DNA of 64,000 nt from Burkholderia sp. D-99. Its GTDB lineage: Bacteria > Pseudomonadota > Gammaproteobacteria > Burkholderiales > Burkholderiaceae. This document shows, piece by piece, positions 45,101-53,633 of this stretch. Each line of letters opens with the position of its first letter. Position 1 is the first letter of the stretch. The position numbers were made by a program, and so were the translations under genes. Below the pieces are notes generated by a model. It saw only the letters and a list, made by a program, of their open reading frames with translations, was not told the origin of the DNA and searched no databases. Location of the stretch: assembly GCF_011605345.1 (NCBI RefSeq), contig NZ_JAAOXM010000001.1, positions 620,001-684,000 of the forward strand, read 5' to 3'.

Positions 45101-46707
45101 GCTACCTCCATGCATCCGGATGGGTTGTAACGATAGTAAGTAATACACAGACTTTCCCCTTGCGGATGTGTGAGGTAAATTGCTGAAATATGACCGAAAT
45201 CGTCGTAGCGAAATTCAATCGTCTGTCGAAGGTGGTTGCATTCGGCTTCCTGGGTGACATGTATCAGTACCTCGCTTTCGTCATACACAAACCGGTATTC
45301 GAACTCCGTTTTGACATGATTCACGAGCCGGGCAACATGAGTGTCATTGTCCAGGCACTCGAACGTCATCCTTCCAAGCCGCGGATGATGGATCGCGAAA
45401 CGACGTTCATCGCACTGCTCCAGCTCATAACCGGCAAAGCATCCCTCATAACGGCCGGCACTGGTCCGAGGAAATGGATATTCGTGGTTGCGTGCGTCAA
45501 CATAAATGGCGCGGGTCCGCAGAAGGCGCAACTCGTGTTGGAAAATGTGTCGAAAACCAAAACCAATCGGACTGTCTTGTTTGTGCCAGCCGCTGCAGTA
45601 GTACCGCTCCCACTTGAATGCAGGCGCCGTGTGCGTTTTGTAGTCGATGAATTCGTTTTCCGCCGTACCCCTGACCACATCGACCGGATGTCCGTCGGTG
45701 CACGGGCTGACTTCTTTCTGCCTGTTCGCAACCCGTGCCTTGACCCTCTTCCCGATCCCGTGCTTCGCCCCATGCCACATCATCTGCGAATCCGGCAGCG
45801 GAAACCCGCCGATCAGCACGGTCGGATCGCCCATGAGCAACGTCCCCATACTCGGCTCGACACCGGGATCCTTGCCCATCAGATTGCTGAGCATCATGAA
45901 CGCGAGATCCGCGGCTGTCTGCGCAGCCATCATCGCCGCCGCAGCGATCTCTCCTTGGGATGCGTCATCGGCCGCAGTCGCCACCCCCGACGCCGGCCCG
46001 AGCGCCGCGTTACCAACAGACCACGCTTTCCCTGCTCTCCCCAACGCTTTTGCCCGGCCAGTCACCTGCGCCGCCTCGCTCGCCACCTCCTCGCTTTTCT
46101 CTGCAGCGCTCGCCGCCTCCCCCTCCGACTTCCCGACATGCCCCATCGGATTGCAGTGCCGCGTCATATCGATTCCCATGCGCGCGGCACGCATTCCGCC
46201 GATGAACGTGTTGCTCGATCCCGTCTGAATGTCGAAGTAAGGCGTCAATCCGCCGCAAGTCGGCGCATAGCCGATATCCAGCACGCGTGCGGCCGGAATG
46301 CCGCCGATCAACACGCTCAAGCAACCGCTGCCGATCGTCAGGCCAACACTCGGTAACGGAAAGCCGTTGCTCGGCGGATGAGCATGCGCATGCGGCGTGC
46401 CGAGGTGAGGAACGCCGATCGTCGCTGCGGGCATCCCCGGCATCTTGTCGAGCAGCGGGATCTGCGCAATACCGGTATTAAGTAACTGCGACGGCATGCC
46501 CTGTACGGACGCAAGCGCATTTACCGCTTCACTGACGTGGCGGAATGCTCCGCCTTCCGATGAGAACGTCTGCTTGAACGGATCGAAGGTCGACTTGACA
46601 GTCCCGAGCAACGAATCGCACGCGGTGTCCGTCTTCGATTCAGACGACGCGGCATGGCTCTCGGTGGGTCCGGACGCGCGCGTCAAACGGCTTACCGTTT
46701 CACTCAT
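42199..46707 (-). CDS. PAAR-Rhs T6SS effector with C-terminal deaminase toxin
   Basis: 1502 residues. The N-terminal ~270 residues hold a PAAR-like module (segments around GVPHLGTPHAHAHPP and GSGCLSVLIGGIPAARVLDIGY) and a hydrophobic stretch that may cross the target membrane. The middle is YD-repeat Rhs shell. The core ends in GGINLYAYSANP and DVLGL (~1293-1297; the usual P of DPLGL is V). The C-terminal ~205 residues carry deaminase residues H1445 and E1447 (GSHSEV) and C1487-x-x-C1490 (PRCDNC). Family naming to YwqJ/BURPS668_1122-like deaminases is inferred. It is delivered by the adjacent T6SS. Confidence 0.88.
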   Translation of the reverse strand: MSETVSRLTRASGPTESHAASSESKTDTACDSLLGTVKSTFDPFKQTFSSEGGAFRHVSEAVNALASVQGMPSQLLNTGIAQIPLLDKMPGMPAATIGVPHLGTPHAHAHPPSNGFPLPSVGLTIGSGCLSVLIGGIPAARVLDIGYAPTCGGLTPYFDIQTGSSNTFIGGMRAARMGIDMTRHCNPMGHVGKSEGEAASAAEKSEEVASEAAQVTGRAKALGRAGKAWSVGNAALGPASGVATAADDASQGEIAAAAMMAAQTAADLAFMMLSNLMGKDPGVEPSMGTLLMGDPTVLIGGFPLPDSQMMWHGAKHGIGKRVKARVANRQKEVSPCTDGHPVDVVRGTAENEFIDYKTHTAPAFKWERYYCSGWHKQDSPIGFGFRHIFQHELRLLRTRAIYVDARNHEYPFPRTSAGRYEGCFAGYELEQCDERRFAIHHPRLGRMTFECLDNDTHVARLVNHVKTEFEYRFVYDESEVLIHVTQEAECNHLRQTIEFRYDDFGHISAIYLTHPQGESLCITYYRYNPSGCMEVATDPLGAEMSYGYDSHGRMTRETDANGYSFYYEYDNENRCIDSRGQDGLWHVALDYQPGRTVVTRADGGKWSFLYDNSRTVTRIIDPYGGTAERLTGRDGRILSEIDSGGRTMCWLYDRRGANTGRLDRWGNSWPTREEAPALPNPLTHKVPATPIGLLYGWLRTSNLPDRILLPPEIDSVSTTAVPAARITSPPTEQCNAAGHIISRTDIYGHTERLHYDAAGNLVQLGDRDGRAYRYNVTSWNLRESETGPMGNAVRYRYTAKAEIAAIVDANGNESVYRYDFKGRIQSVTRHGVLRETYKYDTGDRLIEKRDGCGNLLLHFEIGDNGLHSKRMLSSGATHSYHYDSRANITKASTDRFDVKLTYDSQGRRTSDKRDGLGVEHVYVKKSLARTTYLDRYTVHYESVGHGEILIHTPEGGSHRLVRSRDGQVLLCLGNGTNILQTFDAYGRCVGRTRWVSDQPESVHCVTYAYSAMGELRSVTDSATGTTEYQYDATHRLIGETRNGFPARRFQYDAGGNLLSSSTCAWMRYTEGNRLSVAATGIFRYTDRNHLAETITGDNRRTVYRYDSMDLLVAIDWNDQQHSWAAEYDGLCRRIYKSIGEQRTDFFWDDDRLVAERRPDGRLRLYVYPCETAYVPFMLIDYESVDAEPSSGIAYFLQHNQVGLPDLITNQERGVVWKPDDIDPYGAISVSKESLIDYDLRFPGHYHDVEAGIHSNRFRSYSPILGRYLQSDPAGQAGGINLYAYSANPIVKVDVLGLAESGCGSSLGEEVADNKKKGAETEKAHDAPSHSEHDLDVLRQELGALAQAAWQKMKDANARGDRTVTLDDGTVLKTGDTTMGPCLSVVKDLTTGAIYYGQNTGKRPRGLRSPLKEQTEKVAIANEEKSPSPYPNNPGWTRNKGIPGSHSEVQAANQALEARPDAQLNELAVYNVRTEMDKADAGEPMPRCDNCKPITDGIIALTD

Positions 46708-48002
46708 GGTCGTACCTTCTCGTATCCAGCTGTCGTGTCGCGTATGCCTGGCGCTATGGCTCCCCGCAACTGGGCCACGTACCGCGGATCTTTTTCGAGC
46801 TCGTACGCCCTCGCCTCGGTTTTCAGCCCGGCGTTTCCATAAAGTGATACGAGGCGATCAAGGAGGCTGATGCGCTGCCGTTCGCAGCGAAACTGCTCGC
46901 ACAATCCCTTCGCGGCGATCCAGCTTTTCGCCGCTTCCGCTGCCTGGCCGCATGACAGCAACGCGACACCGCCCTTCTCCATCGCCTCGATCTTCGTATG
47001 CACGAGCATCAGCCTGCCTGCCGCACCGCTTGCCAGATCGAAATAAGTCGCCGCCTTCGCATGCTCGCCGAGCGTGTTGCAACAGCCACCGGTCGCCATC
47101 AGCGCGTTGAGTACGACCAGCAGATTCCGGCCATCGAGCGCGGCAGGCAATGCGCGCAGGTACCAGTCCTTTGCATCGCGCGGCGACCCGTGGCGAAGCG
47201 CCACGTCACCCAGTCCGTGCAACGCGATCGCGCAACCGGTCGAATCCTTCCGCCCAACATGAAACGAAAAGAGCGCGTAATACTTGCGCTGGGCTTCGGG
47301 CAGCCGGCCATGCGCAAGGTCGATCCCGGCAATCTGCATCAAGGCTCCCATGCGCTGCTCGATCGGATGCACCGCATCGTTCGCGATGTCGACCAGATGA
47401 CGGGTTGCCTTCTCGGACGAGAAGTCAACTGGAAGAATCAGCACATGCTCGGCCTTCTTCTCGCGCGCGAGTGGAATCAGGCACGGATGCTTCCGGTCGT
47501 CGCGGATGCAGAACCGATGTCCTTCCATCCACTCCTCAAAGCCGTTCAGCGCCAGGCATTGCAGCACCAGCTTCGCAAAGCCGCCGAAATCGCCCATCGG
47601 CGACGGCAACCATGCCCATACGACCTTGGTGCCTTCCGGCATCAGCGTGCGAACGTGCATGACTGCATCGCGCAGCCGTGTCGCCGGCGCGCGCCTTGGG
47701 TCGGTGCAGGTCAGCGGCAACGGCGGCCAGCCTGTTTCGCCACGTTCGATGCGTGCGCTGCTTGCGTCGTCGATCTGACGTGCAAGCGCTTCCATGCATG
47801 TCTGCAAATACGCATCGGCAGAGTCGCACGGAAACGGAAAATTCAGGAAAACCGCATCGCCGAGTCGTTCGTCGAGCGATTGCATCATCTTGAGAACCGG
47901 CACGAGGTCGTTGTCGGATGCCTCGATCAACAGCGTCGGATCATCGGGCTGATCGATGAACGCCTCGAGCGACGATTCGATGGCGGAGAATTCACGATGC
48001 AT
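46704..48002 (-). CDS. TPR-like protein between vgrG genes and rhs, candidate effector adaptor
   Basis: 432 residues from MHREFSAIESSLE. The N-terminal half resembles an alpha/beta domain (ESLDERLGDAVFLNFPFP), and the C-terminal half has tetratricopeptide-like helix pairs (HGRLPEAQRKYYALFSFHVG, HGSPRDAKDWYLRALPAAL). It is not a DUF4123, DUF2169, DUF1795/EagR or other recognised T6SS adaptor. It overlaps the Rhs start by ATGA, and Rhs/PAAR effectors usually need a dedicated chaperone encoded directly upstream. A loading role is inferred. Confidence 0.7.
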   Translation of the reverse strand: MHREFSAIESSLEAFIDQPDDPTLLIEASDNDLVPVLKMMQSLDERLGDAVFLNFPFPCDSADAYLQTCMEALARQIDDASSARIERGETGWPPLPLTCTDPRRAPATRLRDAVMHVRTLMPEGTKVVWAWLPSPMGDFGGFAKLVLQCLALNGFEEWMEGHRFCIRDDRKHPCLIPLAREKKAEHVLILPVDFSSEKATRHLVDIANDAVHPIEQRMGALMQIAGIDLAHGRLPEAQRKYYALFSFHVGRKDSTGCAIALHGLGDVALRHGSPRDAKDWYLRALPAALDGRNLLVVLNALMATGGCCNTLGEHAKAATYFDLASGAAGRLMLVHTKIEAMEKGGVALLSCGQAAEAAKSWIAAKGLCEQFRCERQRISLLDRLVSLYGNAGLKTEARAYELEKDPRYVAQLRGAIAPGIRDTTAGYEKVRP

Positions 48003-48019
48003 GACGTCGGGCCGCCTTC

Positions 48020-48643
48020 TCAGTTCAGGCGAACGTACCGGCTGCGGACGACGGTGTCCGCTTCTGTTCGGATATCGACACCGCCTCGTCCGCCCTCCAG
48101 TTCGAGGGTTTGCGCGCTCAACCGGAGCTTGCCGGCAACTTCGATATTCACGTTCCGGTTCAGCAGCGTCACGACAGGCCCGTCTGGCGAGGCCCGCACC
48201 TGCAGCAGCGGGCAGCCTGATGCATCTGCGATCTGCACGCACTTGTCGGCTTCAAGCGAAAGCGCCATCGCGGGTTCGACCGCTGGTTCGACTGGTTCAC
48301 CATGCCCTTTGCGGGTCAGCAGCCCGGCGATCAGGTACTCGGGCCAGTTCGCCGGCGATTGCAGCAGCACGCGATCGCCGATGCGGGGTTTCACGCCGTC
48401 CACGCATTCGAGCCAGCGTTCGCACGTGGTGTCGTCCTGCAATGTCCACTTCACGCGAATGAGCCCCATCGTATCGGGATGATGGGTATCGGTCACTTCG
48501 CCGATCATCGTCGACGATTCGCAGCGTTCGGCAGGCGGCGTGCGATCAGGCGTCGCATCGTTGGCGAATAACCGGCGCAACGCCTCGACCGTTTCCGCTT
48601 CGAGCGTTTCATCGACCATCATCTGATCGGATTCGTTTTCCAT
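48020..48643 (-). CDS. DUF6484-like T6SS-associated protein
   Basis: 207 residues with a GGAGA ribosome site. The MIGEVTDTHHPDTMGLIRVKWTLQDD segment resembles an OB-fold gp5/VgrG-like domain, as in DUF6484 proteins of T6SS clusters. It is flanked by vgrG and the TPR-like gene on the same strand. It may decorate or extend the VgrG spike or assist effector loading; this is inferred from position. Confidence 0.65.
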   Translation of the reverse strand: MENESDQMMVDETLEAETVEALRRLFANDATPDRTPPAERCESSTMIGEVTDTHHPDTMGLIRVKWTLQDDTTCERWLECVDGVKPRIGDRVLLQSPANWPEYLIAGLLTRKGHGEPVEPAVEPAMALSLEADKCVQIADASGCPLLQVRASPDGPVVTLLNRNVNIEVAGKLRLSAQTLELEGGRGGVDIRTEADTVVRSRYVRLN

Positions 48644-48690
48644 CGTCCGTCTCCCATGCTTCATCCGCAACCGGCAGGCACCGGCCGAAA

Positions 48691-50964
48691 TCAATTGATG
48701 TGGGCAATCGTCCCCTGGATCGTCACGCCCGATCCGTCGAGCGTGATGGAACCGCCACCGGTCGCCAGGACAATCCTCGTCGCGTTGACATTGACGTTGC
48801 AGCTGGCCTTACCGTTGTCGATGTTCACCGTGGGCGCTTGAAGATTGGCGGTCGACTTGCCCGAAAGATTGAGATCGTTCTCGCCGTAGATCGACACGCC
48901 CTGCGCAAAACCCGAGATGTTCACGCCCTTGTCGTATCCCGCGATATCGACGCCGCCGACCTGACCGGTAATGCCAACACCGACATCGCTCGCCAGTCCT
49001 CCAATCAGAACCCCGACGTTCTCCTTGTTGATCGTTACGCCGCTCTGTCCGGCACCCATGTCGATGTATTGGCCTGCCGCCAATGACGCGACCTGGGCCA
49101 CGTCGACGGAATGGCTTCCCGTATTGACCTTCGTCGCATACGACCCGGTACCGACGACATGCGTGCTGTTCCCCTCGACGAAGACGTCATGCGTGCCGGT
49201 AACTACCGCCAGGTTGTGATTCCCCTTCGTCACCGTATGCGAACTGTTCCCATCGACAGACACGCTGCGATTCCCCGTCACCCCATGCGTCTCGTTCGCC
49301 CCGATCTGCGCGATCCGGTTCTGCCCGATATTCACCGTCTCGTTCTGCCCCACACTCCGTTGCCGGTTGTTCTTCACCTGCATCGTCTCGTCGTTGCCAA
49401 CGGTATGCGTATGGTTGTTCCCGACCGAAAGCGAATGATCGAGCTCCGTCTCCGCATCGAAATTCCGTTCCGCATGCATCCACAGCTGCTCCGCGCCCTT
49501 CTTGTCCTCGAACCGGAACGCATTGGCATGGTCAGTCGTCCCGCCCGGTGACGACCGCGACAACAATCCGCTCTGTGTCGCACTCCCCGGCAGCCCCCAC
49601 GGCGGCATCTTTTCGCCGTTGTAAACCCGCCCGGTCACGATCGGCTCATCCGGATCGCCGTTCAGAAAATCCACGACAACCTCATCGCCTACACGCGGAA
49701 TCTGCACGCCCCCGAACCCGCCACCCGCCCAGGGGCTCGACACACGCACCCAGCACGACGAATCCTGGTTGCTTTGCCCGTACCGATCCCAGCGGAATTG
49801 CAGCTTTATGCGCCCATACTGGTCGGTCCAGATTTCCTCCCCAGGCGGCCCGACCACAGTGGCCGTCTGCGGCCCGTTGGTCCGTGGCCGCGGCGTATCG
49901 CGCGGCGACCGGTAAGGCAGGCTCGACGGTTGCACGAGCATCATCGTCTGATGGACCACAGCCTCCGCGCCCTGATCGCTCGCATACGCGTTCTCCTGAA
50001 AGCGGTACTGGCATCGCACGATCAGGTATTCGCGGTTCTGGTCGGCGCGCGGGCAATGTTCGAGCGTGAACAGGTAACCGGGCGCGACACCGCGCACGTC
50101 GGTATCCGCACTCGCCCGCTCATGTTCAGCCTGCTGTTCCTCGAGCCGCACGCGGCTGTAATGCGCACCGGGCGCATCGTCGCGATAGCCGCCGGGCCAC
50201 TCGAACGACGCGAAACCGTCGTGATCGTGCCCGCGCGGATCGACCTTCTGCGACGAAAGATCGGCGCGCGGCTTCGTGTAGTCGTAGTCGGTGGTCTGGT
50301 GCCGGCCGATGCTCACTTCCTGCGCGGGCAGCCAGCCGTCGATATGCTCCTCGTCGGCGATCGCGGTGCGGTCGCGCGCGATGTACGGAATCGTCTCGTA
50401 GCCGGGCAGCACGGTGTGCGACGACATCGCGTCGCCCAGCATCAGCGTATGCGTATCCTCGGCATGCCGAAACCAGAAGTAGATCCCCTCGAACTCCATC
50501 AGCCGTGACACGAACGCGGCGTCGGTCTCGTTGTACTGCACGCAGTAGTCGCGCGGCACATATGATTCGGCGAGGTGGTTCTCGATCGGAAAGCCGTACG
50601 TCGACAGGACCTCCTGCACGATCTCGGGCACGGTCTTGTTCTGGAAGATCCGGCAATCGGAGCGTCGCGTCGCGAGCCACAACCATGGCCGCACGATCAG
50701 TTCGTAGCCGTAGTACCGCTCGGCGCGCCGGCCGGCCAGCGATGCGCGCGCTACGATGCCGTTCAGGTAGCGCGTGGACAGATCCTGCTGTTCGATCCGC
50801 ACCGTCACCGGTTTGCCGAGCATATCCTTCAGCGACAGGCTGTGACTGTCGGCGAGCGCCTCGATCCGGAATTCGAACAGGCGGCCGAGTTCGTCACTGC
50901 CGTCGAGCGTATGGAACTTGAGGTCGTCGCCGTGCGGGCTGTCGAGTGTGAATACGCGATTCAA
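48691..50964 (-). CDS. vgrG: VgrG spike protein (TssI) with extended beta-helix C-terminus
   Basis: 757 residues. The start is TTG at 50964: the TTG overlaps the clpV stop by 4 bp and follows GGGGAGGAAACGAC, and the next residues NRVFTLDSPHGDDLKF match the VgrG N-terminus. The gp27/gp44-like base and OB fold are followed by the gp5 linker (QNETVNIGQNRIAQIGANE). A long C-terminal beta-helix follows with GVNISGFAQGVSIYG-type repeats and a DUF2345-like end. It forms the puncturing tip that carries the effector complex. Confidence 0.93.
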   Translation of the reverse strand: MNRVFTLDSPHGDDLKFHTLDGSDELGRLFEFRIEALADSHSLSLKDMLGKPVTVRIEQQDLSTRYLNGIVARASLAGRRAERYYGYELIVRPWLWLATRRSDCRIFQNKTVPEIVQEVLSTYGFPIENHLAESYVPRDYCVQYNETDAAFVSRLMEFEGIYFWFRHAEDTHTLMLGDAMSSHTVLPGYETIPYIARDRTAIADEEHIDGWLPAQEVSIGRHQTTDYDYTKPRADLSSQKVDPRGHDHDGFASFEWPGGYRDDAPGAHYSRVRLEEQQAEHERASADTDVRGVAPGYLFTLEHCPRADQNREYLIVRCQYRFQENAYASDQGAEAVVHQTMMLVQPSSLPYRSPRDTPRPRTNGPQTATVVGPPGEEIWTDQYGRIKLQFRWDRYGQSNQDSSCWVRVSSPWAGGGFGGVQIPRVGDEVVVDFLNGDPDEPIVTGRVYNGEKMPPWGLPGSATQSGLLSRSSPGGTTDHANAFRFEDKKGAEQLWMHAERNFDAETELDHSLSVGNNHTHTVGNDETMQVKNNRQRSVGQNETVNIGQNRIAQIGANETHGVTGNRSVSVDGNSSHTVTKGNHNLAVVTGTHDVFVEGNSTHVVGTGSYATKVNTGSHSVDVAQVASLAAGQYIDMGAGQSGVTINKENVGVLIGGLASDVGVGITGQVGGVDIAGYDKGVNISGFAQGVSIYGENDLNLSGKSTANLQAPTVNIDNGKASCNVNVNATRIVLATGGGSITLDGSGVTIQGTIAHIN

Positions 50965-53621
50965 GTCGTTTCCTCCCCGTCGAACCGGTATGAGAATTCG
51001 CCGTCGGCCGCGCTCAGCTCGATCGACGACAGCGTGCGGCCTTCGAGCGTGGCCTGCAGGATCGCGCGGCCGATTCGCGGCATCACGGTATGCGTGAGGA
51101 TCGCGTCGACCATCCGGCCGCCTGACTCGATCGTCCGGCAGCGCTCCACGACCAGCGCGCTCGCTGCGTCGGTGCAATGCAGCCGGATGCCGTGATGCGC
51201 GTCGATCCGCTGCTCGATCCGCCGCAGCTGCAATGCGACGATCCGCGCAAGCGTCGCATCGGTGAGCGGGTAGTACGGCACGACGGTCAACCGGCCGAGC
51301 AGCGCGGCGGGAAACACGTCGAGCAACGGCGCGCGCAGTGCATCGGCGAGCGTCTGCACGTCAGGCAGGCGCTCGGGGTCACGGCACAGCTGCATCACGC
51401 GATCGGCGCCGACATTCGATGTCAGCAGGATCACCGTATGCCGGAAATCGATATCGCGCCCTTCGCCGTCCTCCATCCAGCCCTTGTCGAACACCTGGAA
51501 GAAAATCTCGTGCACGTCGCGGTGCGCCTTCTCGATCTCGTCGAGCAGCACGACGCTGTACGGGCGCCGGCGCACGGCCTCGGTGAGCACGCCACCCTGC
51601 CCGTAGCCGACATAGCCGGGCGGCGCGCCCTTCAGCGTCGACACGGTATGCGCCTCCTGGAACTCGCTCATGTTGATCGTGATCGCGTTGTGTTCGCCGC
51701 CGTAGAGCGTGTCGGCAAGCGCGAGCGCGGTCTCGGTCTTGCCGACGCCGGAAGGCCCGCACAGCAGGAACACGCCATGCGGCTTCTTCGGATCGTCGAG
51801 CCTGGCGCGCGCGGTTTGAATGCGCTCGGCGATCAGTTCGACCGCGTGCTTCTGGCCGACGACGCGCTCGCCGAGCGTATCGGCGAGCTTCAGCACGGCC
51901 TGCGTTTCGTCGCGCACCATCCGGCCGAGCGGAATGCCGGTCCAGTCGGCGACGACGGCAGCCACTGCGTGCGTGTCGACGGCGGGGAGCACGAGCGGCG
52001 CATCGCCCTGCAGGTCGGCCAGCGCCTGCTGTGCGGCCGACAGACGGGTTTGTGCCGTGGTGCGTGCATCGGCGTCGAGCACATGCGAGGGATCGTCATC
52101 GAGCAGCAACGCGCGGGCATCGACGATCGCCGTCAATGCGTCGCGTTCGGTTTGCCAGCGCGTGTCGAGCCGGTCGAGTTCGGCCCGGGCGGCGGTTATG
52201 TCGCGGACGATCGCATCGCGCCGCACGGTATCGCCGGTGCCGAGCGCGCATTCGCGTCCGATCCGCTCCTGTTCGACGCACAGGCTGTCGATGCGGCGGC
52301 GCGCGTCTTCGATCGGCGCGGGCACCGCGTGCTGGCTGACGGCGACGCGCGCGCAGGCCGTGTCGAGCAGGCTGATCGCCTTGTCCGGCAACTGGCGGGC
52401 GGGAATGTAACGGTGCGACAGCGTGACGGCGGCCTGCAGCGCGTCGTCGAGCACGAGCACGCGGTGGTGAGCCTCGAGCTTCCCGACCAGGCCGCGCAGC
52501 ATCGTCAACGCGGCCGCCTCTTCCGGTTCATGCACGTGCACGAGCTGGAAGCGCCGCGTCAGCGCCGGATCCTTCTCGATGTACTGCTTGTACTCGGACC
52601 ACGTGGTCGCGCCGATGGTGCGCAGCAGGCCGCGCGCGAGCGCGGGCTTCAGCAGGTTCGCGGCGTCGCCGGTGCCGGCGGCCCCGCCCGCGCCGACGAG
52701 CGTGTGGACTTCGTCGATGAACAGGATCGCCGGCCGCTCGGACGACATCGCCTCGTCGATCACGCCGCGCAGCCGGCTCTCGAATTCGCCTTTGACGCTC
52801 GCGCCGGCCTGCAGCAGCCCGATGTCGAGCAGGTACAGCGCGACGTCGCGCAGCGACGGCGGCACGTCGCCGGCGGCGATCCGCAGCGCGAAACCTTCGG
52901 CGACGGCCGTCTTGCCGACGCCTGCCTCACCGACCAGCAGCGGGTTGTTCTGTCGGCGCCGCAGCAGGATGTCGACGATCTGGCGAATCTCGGCGTCGCG
53001 CCCGACGACCGGGTCGATCTCGCCGGCCCGCGCGCGGGCGGTCAGGTCGACGGCGAAGCGCGCGAGCGCTGAGCCGTCGGCGGCGGCTGCCGCGCCGCGC
53101 ATCGCCGTGTCGCCGCCCGGCGTTGCGTGCCCGGCCGGCGGCGCCTCGGGCGAGCCTTCGACGATCGATTTGAGCGCGTCGGCGAGCACGTCCGGCACGA
53201 CGCGCTCGAATTCGCGCGTGATCGCCACCAGCACGTTGCGCAATTGCGGCGTCTTCAGGATCGCGAGTAGCAGCACCGCGCCGCGAATGCGCGTCGCGTC
53301 GTACTTCAACGTCGAATAGACCCATGCGCGTTCGACCGCATCGTCGATATGCACGGACAGATCCGACACCGAGCCCGCGCCGCGCGGCAGCTTGTCGAGC
53401 GCGGCAACGAGCCCGCGGTCGATCGCGGCGTCATCGATCCCGAAGTGGTGCAGCACGCGCTGCAGGTCGCCGTCGGGCCGCTGCAGCATCTGCTTGAACC
53501 AGTGCGCGAGCTCGACGTACGGATTGCCGCGCAGCCGGCAGAAGCCGGTCGCCTGCTCGAGCGTCTCGTAGAGGAACGGATTCAGTTTTCCGAACAGGTT
53601 GACGCGGCCGATATCGGACAT
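50961..53621 (-). CDS. clpV: ClpV (TssH) sheath-recycling AAA+ ATPase
   Basis: 886 residues. An N-terminal ClpV domain is followed by two AAA+ modules: Walker A1 GEAGVGKTAVAEGF, Walker A2 GPSGVGKTETALAL, and a VILLTSNVGADRV sensor in the second. ClpV disassembles contracted TssB-TssC sheaths. The order tssG, clpV, vgrG and the 4-bp overlap with vgrG support one operon. Confidence 0.95.
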   Translation of the reverse strand: MSDIGRVNLFGKLNPFLYETLEQATGFCRLRGNPYVELAHWFKQMLQRPDGDLQRVLHHFGIDDAAIDRGLVAALDKLPRGAGSVSDLSVHIDDAVERAWVYSTLKYDATRIRGAVLLLAILKTPQLRNVLVAITREFERVVPDVLADALKSIVEGSPEAPPAGHATPGGDTAMRGAAAAADGSALARFAVDLTARARAGEIDPVVGRDAEIRQIVDILLRRRQNNPLLVGEAGVGKTAVAEGFALRIAAGDVPPSLRDVALYLLDIGLLQAGASVKGEFESRLRGVIDEAMSSERPAILFIDEVHTLVGAGGAAGTGDAANLLKPALARGLLRTIGATTWSEYKQYIEKDPALTRRFQLVHVHEPEEAAALTMLRGLVGKLEAHHRVLVLDDALQAAVTLSHRYIPARQLPDKAISLLDTACARVAVSQHAVPAPIEDARRRIDSLCVEQERIGRECALGTGDTVRRDAIVRDITAARAELDRLDTRWQTERDALTAIVDARALLLDDDPSHVLDADARTTAQTRLSAAQQALADLQGDAPLVLPAVDTHAVAAVVADWTGIPLGRMVRDETQAVLKLADTLGERVVGQKHAVELIAERIQTARARLDDPKKPHGVFLLCGPSGVGKTETALALADTLYGGEHNAITINMSEFQEAHTVSTLKGAPPGYVGYGQGGVLTEAVRRRPYSVVLLDEIEKAHRDVHEIFFQVFDKGWMEDGEGRDIDFRHTVILLTSNVGADRVMQLCRDPERLPDVQTLADALRAPLLDVFPAALLGRLTVVPYYPLTDATLARIVALQLRRIEQRIDAHHGIRLHCTDAASALVVERCRTIESGGRMVDAILTHTVMPRIGRAILQATLEGRTLSSIELSAADGEFSYRFDGEETT

Positions 53622-53633
53622 GACGGTTCCCGT

